A stretch of 5,997 bases of DNA from Rhodobacterales bacterium UBA3077 (GCA_002366685.1 DFBP01000119.1:1-5997), one strand, 5' to 3'. Positions 1-5,419 are shown, counted from the first letter of the stretch. Notes: a model not told the origin generated them from the sequence alone. Made by a program: numbers and translations.

Positions 1-569
1 AGGGGCAAATGCTTGCCAAGCTCCTTTTCGGCGCGCTGAATAATCAGCTCCAGATGTGCCGGTGTAAGCCGATTAAGCACCAGGACCTGCGCCCGCGAGA
101 GCACCGCCGAGTTTAGCTCAAAACTCGGGTTTTCGGTCGTCGCCCCGACCAGCGTGATGGTGCCGTCTTCCATATGGGGCAAAAAGCCGTCCTGCTGCGC
201 TTTGTTGAAACGGTGGATTTCATCCACAAAGAGCAGGGTTCCCTTGCCGTTTTGCCGCCTGAGCTTGGCCGCTTCAAAGACCTTTCGCAGGTCCGGCATG
301 CCAGTAAAAATGGCGCTAATCTGCACAAAGGTCAGGTCGGTTTCATCGGCCAGCAGCCGCGCAATTGTGGTTTTTCCCACCCCCGGCGGGCCCCAGAAAA
401 TAAGCGAAGTCAGGTTCCCGTGCAGGAGCATTTGCCCGAGCGGGCCGTCCTGCCCGATAATATGATCCTGCCCGATCACCTCTGCCAAAGTGCGAGGGCG
501 CAACTTATCCGCCAGCGGACGCGGGGCTGCTGGATTGCTCTCTGTTCCTATGTCAAACAGGTCTGGCAT
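1..569 (-). CDS. rarA: Replication-associated recombination protein A (RarA/MgsA), AAA+ ATPase, partial: 3' end outside window
   Basis: The first 189 codons are present and the frame is open to the window edge. RarA is a cytoplasmic AAA+ ATPase of the clamp-loader/RuvB-like group that acts at stalled or broken replication forks; this role is known for the family. Visible motifs are Walker A GPPGVGKTT (residues 60-68), Walker B LLFVDE followed by IHRFNKAQQD (112-127), sensor 1 GATTENPSFELN (142-153) and an arginine finger in LSRA (R159). The spacing and wording match E. coli RarA closely. The usual length is about 430-450 residues, so the helical and C-terminal oligomerisation domains lie beyond position 1. 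The ATG at 569-567 is the first possible start after an in-frame TAA at 581-579, with only three codons between. No Shine-Dalgarno sequence precedes it. It follows the rplQ terminator and is probably a separate transcription unit. The identification is secure; expression signals are unclear. Confidence 0.95.
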   Translation of the reverse strand, partial: MPDLFDIGTESNPAAPRPLADKLRPRTLAEVIGQDHIIGQDGPLGQMLLHGNLTSLIFWGPPGVGKTTIARLLADETDLTFVQISAIFTGMPDLRKVFEAAKLRRQNGKGTLLFVDEIHRFNKAQQDGFLPHMEDGTITLVGATTENPSFELNSAVLSRAQVLVLNRLTPAHLELIIQRAEKELGKHLP

Positions 570-598
570 GGCTGCATGTTACCGCGTCTGGAAAAATG

Positions 599-626
599 AA
601 AAAACCCCGGAAATTTCCGGGGCTTT
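599..626 (-). terminator. Rho-independent terminator of the alpha operon, after rplQ
   Basis: Read on the minus strand, a GC-rich stem CCCCGG / CCGGGG (622-617 and 610-605) with an AAATTT loop is followed at once by six T residues (604-599), then another T-rich stretch. The stem can extend outward by one G-T and three A-T pairs (626-623 with 604-601). It starts 37 nt after the rplQ stop codon, where an operon-ending terminator is expected. On the plus strand there is no comparable T-run. Confidence 0.9.
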
Positions 627-662
627 CAAAACTCGTCGTGGGTGGATTTCACCCTGTAAGGA

Positions 663-1085
663 TCAATCCTCGGCGTTGGCTTCTTCCAATGCAACGCGCT
701 CTTTGTCGCCTTTGCCTTTGGCATCCACATCGCGGTCAACCAGCTCGATGATCGCCATCGGCGCCATGTCACCAAAGCGGAAACCGGCTTTCAGCACGCG
801 GCAATATCCGCCTTCGCGCTCTTTGTAGCGCGGGCCAAGGATATCAAACAATTTTTTGACAGCCTCTTCCTGGCGCATTTTGCTTTGTGCCAAACGGCGG
901 GAGTGCAGGTCACCCTTTTTGCCGAGCGTAATCAGCTTATCGATGATGCTTTTCATCTCTTTAGCTTTTGGCAGGGTGGTTTTGATCTGCTCGTGTTCAA
1001 CGAGCGAGCAAGCCATATTGGCAAACATCGCTTTGCGGTGTTCGTGGGTGCGGTTTAGCTTACGGTAGCCTTTTCCGTGGCGCAT
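663..1085 (-). CDS. rplQ: 50S ribosomal protein L17
   Basis: This is a large-subunit ribosomal protein that sits near the exit-tunnel side of the 50S particle. The N-terminus MRHGKGYRKLNRTHEHRKAM and the family signature IKTTLPKAKE (residues 34-43) are plain, as is the GGYCRVLKAGFRFGDMAPMAIIEL block (92-115). At 140 residues it is slightly longer than the E. coli protein (127). The extra length is a charged tail from about residue 118 (DRDVDAKGKGDKERVALEEANAED), of the kind seen in alphaproteobacterial L17. The start is supported by AGGA at 1097-1094 with an 8-nt spacer. It is the last gene of the alpha operon, 132 bp after rpoA and directly before an intrinsic terminator. No defects are seen. 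Confidence 0.98.
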   Translation of the reverse strand: MRHGKGYRKLNRTHEHRKAMFANMACSLVEHEQIKTTLPKAKEMKSIIDKLITLGKKGDLHSRRLAQSKMRQEEAVKKLFDILGPRYKEREGGYCRVLKAGFRFGDMAPMAIIELVDRDVDAKGKGDKERVALEEANAED

Positions 1086-1123
1086 TTTTCTAATCCTATC
1101 TCAGGTTTATACTTTGTCTGGCA

Positions 1124-1210
1124 ACCCATGCGTTGGGTCACTCTCCTTGGGGCATTATTGCCCATTTTTCCCCGCCAGTGCGGGCATTTTGAGCGGGGCT
1201 TGCACCCCGC
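1124..1210 (-). promoter_or_regulatory. rpoA-rplQ intergenic region with four tandem hairpins
   Basis: The 132-bp gap contains four consecutive inverted repeats. In minus-strand order they are GCGGGG/CCCCGC (1210-1205 with 1198-1193), CCCGC/GCGGG (1184-1180 with 1175-1171), GGGC/GCCC (1163-1160 with 1153-1150) and ACCCA/TGGGT (1138-1134 with 1128-1124). None is followed by a T-run on the minus strand, so they do not look like intrinsic terminators. They may stabilise the rpoA mRNA end, serve as RNase processing sites, or tune the rpoA:rplQ ratio; this is inference. I see no promoter here. Confidence 0.5.
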
Positions 1211-1217
1211 CCTATTC

Positions 1218-2234
1218 CTAGAAGTGATCTTCGAACTTTTTCGCCAGCTCTTCGATATTGTCGGGCGGCCAGTCGATGATATCCATGCCGAGGTGCAAGC
1301 CCATAGTTGTCAGCACTTCTTTGATTTCGTTCAAAGATTTGCGGCCAAAGTTTGGTGTGCGCAGCATTTCGGCTTCGGTTTTCTGGATCAGATCGCCGAT
1401 GTAAACGATATTGTCGTTTTTCAGGCAATTTGCAGAACGCACCGAAAGTTCGAGCTCGTCGACTTTCTTGAGCAGCAGCGGGTTGAATTCGAGGTCATCC
1501 TCTTCATCAGCGCGCGTCGCGGCTTCAGGCTCGTCAAAGTTCACGAAGATCGATAGCTGGTCCTTCAGGATGCGGGCTGCAAAAGCAATCGCATCTTCGG
1601 GGCTGATAGAGCCGTCGGTTTCAACGTTCAAAGTCAGCTTGTCATAATCAAGCACCTGACCCTCACGGGTTGGCTCAACTTTGTACGAAACTTTCTTAAT
1701 CGGCGAATAAAGCGCATCTACCGAGATCAGACCAATGGGCGCATCTTCGGGGCGGTTTTTGTCGGCGGGCACATAGCCTTTGCCGGTTTCGACCGTCAGT
1801 TCCATGAAGACCGAAGCCCCTTCATCAAGGTGGCAGATCACGTGGTCTTTGTTCAGCACTTCAATACCGTTGGTTTCAACGATATCTCCGGCGGTCACAA
1901 CACCGGGGCCTTTGGCATTGATCGCCACGCGCTTGGGTCCTTCGACCTCCATGCGGATCGCAACGCCTTTAAGGTTCAATACGATGTCGGTTACGTCTTC
2001 ACGCACCCCAACCACGCTTGAGAATTCGTGCAGCACGTTGTCGATCTGCACCGAGGTGATCGCCGCACCTTGCAGCGAGCTCAGTAGCACGCGGCGCAGC
2101 GCGTTACCCAGAGTCAGGCCAAAGCCACGCTCGAGTGGCTCAGCCACAGCTACGGCAGTGCGCAGTGCGTCTGGGCCAGCTTTAACGTCAAGCTGGGTGG
2201 GGCGGATGAGTTCTTGCCAGTTTTTGTGGATCAT
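1218..2234 (-). CDS. rpoA: DNA-directed RNA polymerase subunit alpha
   Basis: Alpha dimerises to start assembly of core RNA polymerase, and its C-terminal domain contacts UP elements and activators. At 338 residues it is of full family length. The N-terminal dimerisation domain holds ERGFGLTLGNALRRVLLSS (residues 35-53) and HEFSSVVGVREDVTDIVLNLKG (69-90). An acidic linker lies at about 234-250 (DEPEAATRADEEDDLEF). The C-terminal domain carries the DNA-contact helices RSANCLKNDNIVYIGDL (266-282; R266 corresponds to E. coli R265) and TPNFGRKSLNEIKEVL (293-308). The end is GMDIIDWPPDNIEELAKKFEDHF. The start has a good GGAGG (2246-2242) with a 7-nt spacer. It lies between rpsK and rplQ in the alpha operon. 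No key residue appears to be missing. Confidence 0.99.
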   Translation of the reverse strand: MIHKNWQELIRPTQLDVKAGPDALRTAVAVAEPLERGFGLTLGNALRRVLLSSLQGAAITSVQIDNVLHEFSSVVGVREDVTDIVLNLKGVAIRMEVEGPKRVAINAKGPGVVTAGDIVETNGIEVLNKDHVICHLDEGASVFMELTVETGKGYVPADKNRPEDAPIGLISVDALYSPIKKVSYKVEPTREGQVLDYDKLTLNVETDGSISPEDAIAFAARILKDQLSIFVNFDEPEAATRADEEDDLEFNPLLLKKVDELELSVRSANCLKNDNIVYIGDLIQKTEAEMLRTPNFGRKSLNEIKEVLTTMGLHLGMDIIDWPPDNIEELAKKFEDHF

Positions 2235-2241
2235 ATTTTGG

Positions 2242-2325
2242 CCTCCATACTAGTTCGCAACGGGATCCCGAGATGTTGCAAACGCCCGAGGGAAATTTTT
2301 GGAGGTGCGCCCGGAAAGGCACACC
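2242..2325 (-). promoter_or_regulatory. rpsK-rpoA intergenic hairpins and rpoA ribosome binding site
   Basis: In the 106-bp gap the minus strand can form a 7-bp stem with one G-U pair (GGTGTGC at 2325-2319 with GCGCACC at 2310-2304, 8-nt loop). A second arrangement pairs GCAAC (2279-2275) with GTTGC (2261-2257) around a GGGATCCC palindrome. The rpoA Shine-Dalgarno GGAGG is at 2246-2242. A CCTCC at 2305-2301, overlapping the first stem, is complementary to it. No T-run follows either hairpin and no promoter is evident. Confidence 0.4.
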
Positions 2326-2340
2326 CCGAAATATGTGCGA

Positions 2341-2730
2341 CTATACGCGGCGGCGCTTCGGCGGACGGCAACCGTTATGGGCCATCGGCGTTACGTCGCG
2401 GATCGAAGTTACGATCAGGCCAACAGCGGCCAGAGCGCGCAGGGCTGATTCACGGCCAGAGCCGGGGCCCTGCACCTGAACTTCGAGAGTTTTCAAGCCA
2501 TGCTCTTGCGCTTTTTTCGCTGCATCTTCAGCCGCCATCTGCGCCGCATAAGGCGTAGATTTACGCGAGCCTTTGAAGCCCATGGTGCCAGCAGAAGACC
2601 AAGAGATCGCGTTGCCCTGGGCATCGGAGATCAGGATCTTGGTGTTGTTGAAGCTGGAATTAATATGCGCCACGCCCGAAGAAATATTCTTCCGGACCTT
2701 GCGCTTAAGAGTTTTTTTATCGCGTGCCAT
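2341..2730 (-). CDS. rpsK: 30S ribosomal protein S11
   Basis: S11 is a platform protein of the 30S subunit that lies near the mRNA exit/Shine-Dalgarno helix region. At 129 residues it matches the E. coli length. Recognisable blocks are SGVAHINSSFNNTKILISDAQGN (18-40), GFKGSRKSTPYAAQMAAEDA (51-70), VQVQGPGSGRESALRAL (84-100) and the C-terminal VTPMAHNGCRPPKRRRV (113-129). The Asn-Gly at 119-120 corresponds to the site known to isomerise to isoaspartate in E. coli S11; that this happens here is inferred from conservation. The start is supported by GGGGAG (2743-2738) with a 7-nt spacer, which abuts the rpsM stop. With only 12 bp between the genes, rpsM and rpsK are almost certainly co-transcribed and probably coupled. 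Confidence 0.99.
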   Translation of the reverse strand: MARDKKTLKRKVRKNISSGVAHINSSFNNTKILISDAQGNAISWSSAGTMGFKGSRKSTPYAAQMAAEDAAKKAQEHGLKTLEVQVQGPGSGRESALRALAAVGLIVTSIRDVTPMAHNGCRPPKRRRV

Positions 2731-2742
2731 GTGCCTGCTCCC

Positions 2743-3111
2743 CTATTTCTTCTTGCCAGCAATCGCGCGGGCAGGGCCTTTGCGTGTGCGTGCGTTTGTG
2801 TGGGTACGCTGGCCGCGCACAGGAAGCTTGCGACGATGGCGCAACCCGCGGTAGCAACCAAGGTCCATCAGGCGTTTGATGTTGATCTGGGTATCGCGGC
2901 GCAAATCGCCTTCTACCATCAGGTTTGCATCAATATATTCGCGCACTTTCAATACGTCAGCGTCAGAAAGTTCGTTCACCCGGCGGGTGCCTTCAATTCC
3001 GGTCGCTTCACAGATTTTTACGGCGGTATCCCGGCCAATGCCGTGGATATAAGACAGGGCGATTTGCACCTGTTTATGTGTTGGGATGTTAACCCCTGCA
3101 ATACGTGCCAA
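2743..3111 (-). CDS. rpsM: 30S ribosomal protein S13, TTG start codon
   Basis: S13 is a head protein of the 30S subunit that contacts the P-site tRNA and forms bridges to the 50S subunit. The 122-residue product has the canonical N-terminus ARIAGVNIPTHKQVQIAL, the helix-hairpin segment YIHGIGRDTAVKICEATGI (21-39), GCYRGLRHRRKLPVRGQRTH (85-104) and the basic tail TNARTRKGPARAIAGKKK. The start codon is TTG (3111-3109). No ATG or GTG lies in frame between it and the upstream TGA at 3162-3160, and the family N-terminus begins exactly there. A GGAGAG Shine-Dalgarno supports it. It is the first gene of the alpha operon, behind its own promoter and a structured leader. The stop codon TAG touches the rpsK ribosome binding site. 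Identity is certain; the TTG start is nearly so. Confidence 0.98.
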   Translation of the reverse strand: MARIAGVNIPTHKQVQIALSYIHGIGRDTAVKICEATGIEGTRRVNELSDADVLKVREYIDANLMVEGDLRRDTQINIKRLMDLGCYRGLRHRRKLPVRGQRTHTNARTRKGPARAIAGKKK

Positions 3112-3122
3112 ATTGGCTCTCC
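3112..3122 (-). promoter_or_regulatory. Ribosome binding site fixing the TTG start of rpsM
   Basis: GGAGAG at 3122-3117 lies 5 nt before the TTG at 3111. No ATG, GTG or other TTG occurs in that frame upstream before the stop at 3162-3160, so this site decides the start. Confidence 0.8.
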
Positions 3123-3134
3123 GTTCTTGTTTGC

Positions 3135-3160
3135 GGTTCCGTAGCGCCGGAACCTTTTTT
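3135..3160 (+). terminator. Terminator-shaped hairpin reading on the plus strand, inside the rpsM leader
   Basis: GGTTCCG (3135-3141) and CGGAACC (3148-3154) form a perfect 7-bp stem with a 6-nt loop, followed by six T residues on the plus strand (3155-3160). That is the form of an intrinsic terminator, but no plus-strand gene lies upstream of it in this window. On the minus strand the same element is an A6-preceded leader hairpin ending 12 nt before the rpsM Shine-Dalgarno. It may stop antisense transcription, or simply act as a leader structure of rpsM. Confidence 0.5.
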
Positions 3161-3169
3161 CACAACCAA

Positions 3170-3196
3170 AACCCACCGCCATTTTGCCGGTGGGTT
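3170..3196 (-). promoter_or_regulatory. Large leader hairpin between adk and rpsM (weak terminator or attenuator)
   Basis: A 9-bp perfect stem AACCCACCG / CGGTGGGTT (minus strand 3196-3188 and 3178-3170, loop 9 nt) is followed by only two more T residues and then GGTTG. It could be a weak adk terminator. It lies downstream of the alpha-operon promoter, so any termination here would also attenuate rpsM transcription. Confidence 0.5.
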
Positions 3197-3219
3197 AACT
3201 CTTTTTCAGCTTGTCTTAA

Positions 3220-3235
3220 CCGATTCGGAAATCAG
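3220..3235 (-). promoter_or_regulatory. Leader hairpin near the 5' end of the alpha-operon transcript
   Basis: On the minus strand CTGATT (3235-3230) pairs with AATCGG (3225-3220), with one G-U pair and a TCCG tetraloop. It is the first of three hairpins in the predicted rpsM leader. Its 3' arm overlaps a GGTTAA that can instead pair with TTAACC at 3198-3193, which is part of the next hairpin. Confidence 0.35.
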
Positions 3236-3259
3236 GAAAAAGCGATCGAGAGAGCGCGG

Positions 3260-3287
3260 ATTATAGGCAAAGGCCTGTCCCCGTCAA
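3260..3287 (-). promoter_or_regulatory. Sigma-70-type promoter of the alpha operon (rpsM-rpsK-rpoA-rplQ)
   Basis: The minus strand has TTGACG (3287-3282), a 16-bp spacer and a perfect TATAAT (3265-3260). Transcription would start at about 3253, giving a leader of about 140 nt before the rpsM TTG. It lies just 12 nt after the adk stop codon. This is the closest match to the housekeeping consensus that I see in the window and the expected place for the alpha operon to gain a promoter independent of spc. Confidence 0.85.
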
Positions 3288-3299
3288 CCCCTCAAATTT

Positions 3300-3947
3300 T
3301 CAACCGTCAAGTGCGCCAGCAATGCGGCCTGCAACCTCTTCAATGTCGCCCAAACCGTCAATGCGCTTAAGCTGACCTTTGGCATAGTAATAGCCAATCA
3401 GTGGCGATGTATCTTTGTAGTAAGCCATCAATCGGGTGCGCAAGGCGTCCTCGTTATCATCGGGGCGGCGCTTGAAGCCACCCTCGGCACCACAACTATC
3501 ACATTTGCCTTCAACAGCCGGTTGCTTGAATTCGTCATGATAACCAGTGCCACACTCGCCGCATGTAAAACGGCCGGTGATCCTTTTCACCAGTGCGTCG
3601 TCATCGACCTGCATTTCGACAACCGCCTGGAGGCTCTGGCCTTTGCTCTCCAGCAACTCACCCAAAGCGTCAGCTTGTGCCAGCGTGCGCGGAAACCCGT
3701 CAAAGATAAAACCGGCATCGGCGTTGCTATCAAGTTGTTCCGCGATCAGCCCGATCACGATCTCATCCGTGACCAGCTCACCACGGTCCATCACCGCGGC
3801 TACCTGCTTGCCCATCTCTGTGCCGGATGTCCGAGCCGCACGCAGCATATCTCCGGTTGAAAGCTGAACCATCCCGCGCTCGGCCACCAGCCGGTGCGCC
3901 TGTGTGCCTTTGCCAGCGCCCGGTGGGCCAATCAGGATAATGTTCAT
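3300..3947 (-). CDS. adk: Adenylate kinase, zinc-type LID domain
   Basis: Adk catalyses ATP + AMP to 2 ADP in the cytoplasm, balancing adenine nucleotides. At 215 residues it is a long-form bacterial enzyme. It shows the P-loop GPPGAGKGT (7-15), the AMP-binding region LSTGDMLR (29-36), FDGFPRTLAQA (82-92) and RRPDDN (160-165). The LID (about 122-159) holds two CxxC pairs, C129/C132 and C149/C152, the four-cysteine arrangement that binds structural zinc in Gram-positive bacteria and in alphaproteobacteria such as Paracoccus. E. coli Adk lacks these cysteines. The start ATG (3947-3945) overlaps the secY stop TGA (3946-3944) in ATGA, which implies translational coupling. Placement of adk directly after secY is a common bacterial arrangement. 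The alpha-operon promoter follows its stop at once, with no terminator in between. Confidence 0.98.
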   Translation of the reverse strand: MNIILIGPPGAGKGTQAHRLVAERGMVQLSTGDMLRAARTSGTEMGKQVAAVMDRGELVTDEIVIGLIAEQLDSNADAGFIFDGFPRTLAQADALGELLESKGQSLQAVVEMQVDDDALVKRITGRFTCGECGTGYHDEFKQPAVEGKCDSCGAEGGFKRRPDDNEDALRTRLMAYYKDTSPLIGYYYAKGQLKRIDGLGDIEEVAGRIAGALDG

Positions 3948-5299
3948 TTACGGCCTCTTCTGGCTTTGCTGCGGTTTTTGCCCCGCATCTTGGATTTTTC
4001 GATCAGGCTCTCATATTGCTGCGCCAGCATATGGGACTGAACCTGATTGATTGTATCCATCGTCACCGAGACCACAATCAAAACCGATGTACCGCCGAAG
4101 TAAAACGGGATCGAGGTTTTGGCGATCAGCAATTCAGGAAGCAACACCACAGCGGCAAGATAAGCGCCACCAAGCACCAGCAGACGATTCATCACATATT
4201 CGAGATAGTCAGCCGTTTTGGCACCCGGGCGGATCCCCGGAACAAAGCCACCCTGCTTTTTGAGGTTGTCAGCAACGTCATCCACTTTGAACGCCACATT
4301 ATGCGTATAGAAATAGGCAAAGAACACAACCAATGCCGCTGTAAGGATCATATAAAGTGGCTGGCCCCGGCCCATATAGGCCGCAATGGTCGCCATTATA
4401 CCGGTGCCACCCTGATCGGAAAACGCGGTAACGGTTGTTGGCAGCAGCAAGAGGGACGAGGCAAAGATCGCCGGAATAACCCCTGACGGGTTCAGCTTGA
4501 CCGGCAAATGGCTGCTCTCGCCGCCATACATCTTCATGCCAACCTGCCGCTTGGGATATTGGATATGGATCTTGCGCAGCGCCCGCTCAACAAAAACCAC
4601 CAAACCAAGCACCACAACCACCATGACCATCACACCCAAAATCAGCGGAGTCGAGATCGCGCCAGAGCGGCCCGCAGCAAAAAACTGCGCCGTTGCTGCC
4701 GGAAGCCCAGCCACAATACCCACAAAGATGATCAACGAAATGCCGTTGCCGATGCCGCGTGCGGTGATCTGCTCACCAAGCCACATCAGGAACATAGTGC
4801 CGCCGACCAGTGTAATCACGGTAGAGGCACGGAAGAACATACCCGGGTCTGTCGCCAGCCCCTGACCCTCAAGGCCGACAGCCATGCCGTAAGACTGCGC
4901 CAGTGCCAGTGCCACTGTGCCATAACGGGTATATTGGTTGATTTTTTTACGGCCCTGCTCGCCTTCTTTCTTGAGGTTCTCAAGCGATGGCACCATCGAG
5001 GTCAGCAGCTGCACAATAATCGACGCCGAAATGTAAGGCATGATCCCGAGAGTGAAAATCGCCATCCGGCTGATCGCCCCGCCGGTAAACATATTCAATA
5101 TGCCGCCAATTCCGCCCTGCTGGTCTTCAAAGAAGGCCGCCAGTTGCAACGGGTCCACCCCGGGGATCGGGATATAGGTGCCAATGCGATAAACGATGAG
5201 AAGGCCAATCGCGAAGAAAATACGCTGGCGGAGGTCTTTGGCTTTGCCAAAGCTGCCCCAGCTCATATTCGCGGCCATTTGTTCTGCTGCAGATGCCAT
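3944..5299 (-). CDS. secY: Preprotein translocase subunit SecY
   Basis: SecY forms the pore of the SecYEG channel in the inner membrane, working with SecA and the ribosome. The chosen 451-residue product starts MASAAEQMAANMSWGSFGKAK. About ten hydrophobic membrane segments are visible, the first at about 26-43 and others near 77-101, 158-174, 184-206, 217-238, 271-292, 315-333, 372-392 and 398-412. Hallmarks are TYIPIPGVD (41-49), RGIGNGISLIIF (181-192), NPSGVIPAIFASS (270-282) and FVPGIRPGAKTADYL (352-366), whose R357 matches the essential arginine in the C5 loop. The tail from about 434 is strongly basic. An upstream in-frame TTG at 5359 would add 20 residues (CRLEPIIRSRAALSVKGPH after the initiator), but it has no Shine-Dalgarno and no family resemblance, so I reject it. 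It lies between rplO and adk, as expected. Confidence 0.98.
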   Translation of the reverse strand: MASAAEQMAANMSWGSFGKAKDLRQRIFFAIGLLIVYRIGTYIPIPGVDPLQLAAFFEDQQGGIGGILNMFTGGAISRMAIFTLGIMPYISASIIVQLLTSMVPSLENLKKEGEQGRKKINQYTRYGTVALALAQSYGMAVGLEGQGLATDPGMFFRASTVITLVGGTMFLMWLGEQITARGIGNGISLIIFVGIVAGLPAATAQFFAAGRSGAISTPLILGVMVMVVVVLGLVVFVERALRKIHIQYPKRQVGMKMYGGESSHLPVKLNPSGVIPAIFASSLLLLPTTVTAFSDQGGTGIMATIAAYMGRGQPLYMILTAALVVFFAYFYTHNVAFKVDDVADNLKKQGGFVPGIRPGAKTADYLEYVMNRLLVLGGAYLAAVVLLPELLIAKTSIPFYFGGTSVLIVVSVTMDTINQVQSHMLAQQYESLIEKSKMRGKNRSKARRGRK

Positions 5300-5311
5300 G
5301 TGAGGGCCCTT
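5300..5311 (-). promoter_or_regulatory. Ribosome binding site for the internal ATG start of secY
   Basis: AAGGG at 5311-5307 lies 7 nt before the ATG at 5299. It is only a partial Shine-Dalgarno, but it supports this start over the in-frame TTG at 5359, which has none. Confidence 0.55.
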
Positions 5312-5321
5312 AACTGAAAGC

Positions 5322-5398
5322 GCCGCCCTGCTCCGAATTATCGGCTCAAGGCGGCACAAATAAATCTGTATACTGATGTAAGCCGCAAGCCGCGGCTT
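5322..5398 (-). promoter_or_regulatory. rplO-secY intergenic hairpins (secY leader)
   Basis: The 120-bp gap holds two stem-loops. The first in minus-strand order pairs AAGCCGC (5398-5392) with GCGGCTT (5386-5380) over a 5-nt loop. The second pairs GCCGCC (5355-5350) with GGCGGC (5327-5322) and encloses a smaller CCGA/TCGG hairpin (5344-5341 with 5336-5333). Neither has a T-run on the minus strand, so readthrough from rplO into secY is expected. I find no convincing promoter. Confidence 0.4.
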
Positions 5399-5419
5399 CG
5401 CAAGACCGTTATGGCCTAA

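Noticed and set aside
174..599. 141-codon plus-strand open frame
   Set aside because: It is antisense to rarA and overlaps the rplQ terminator. The minus-strand frame has complete AAA+ motifs.
1138..1428. 96-codon minus-strand frame overlapping the end of rpoA
   Set aside because: It is a frame shadow of rpoA; the alpha-CTD frame is unmistakable.
2500..3144. 214-codon plus-strand open frame
   Set aside because: It is antisense to rpsM and rpsK, has no ribosome binding site that stands out, and shows no recognisable domain.
3018..3182. Minus-strand small ORF from an ATG at 3182 in the rpsM leader, running into rpsM out of frame
   Set aside because: There is no ribosome binding site, the start is in the loop of a strong hairpin, and the product MAVGFGCEKRFRRYGTANKN... 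is not recognisable.
4508..5317. 269-codon open frame on the plus strand, His/Asn/Arg-rich
   Set aside because: It lies fully antisense to secY. Its odd composition (runs of His) is what a membrane-protein gene gives when read on the opposite strand, and it resembles no family I know.
5300..5359. N-terminal extension of secY from a TTG at 5359
   Set aside because: There is no Shine-Dalgarno, the extra residues do not look like SecY, and the ATG at 5299 gives the expected N-terminus.
5360..5400. Promoter for secY (TTGCGG with ATTTAT, or TATACA)
   Set aside because: Either the -10 match or the spacing is poor in each combination tried, and readthrough from rplO is sufficient.
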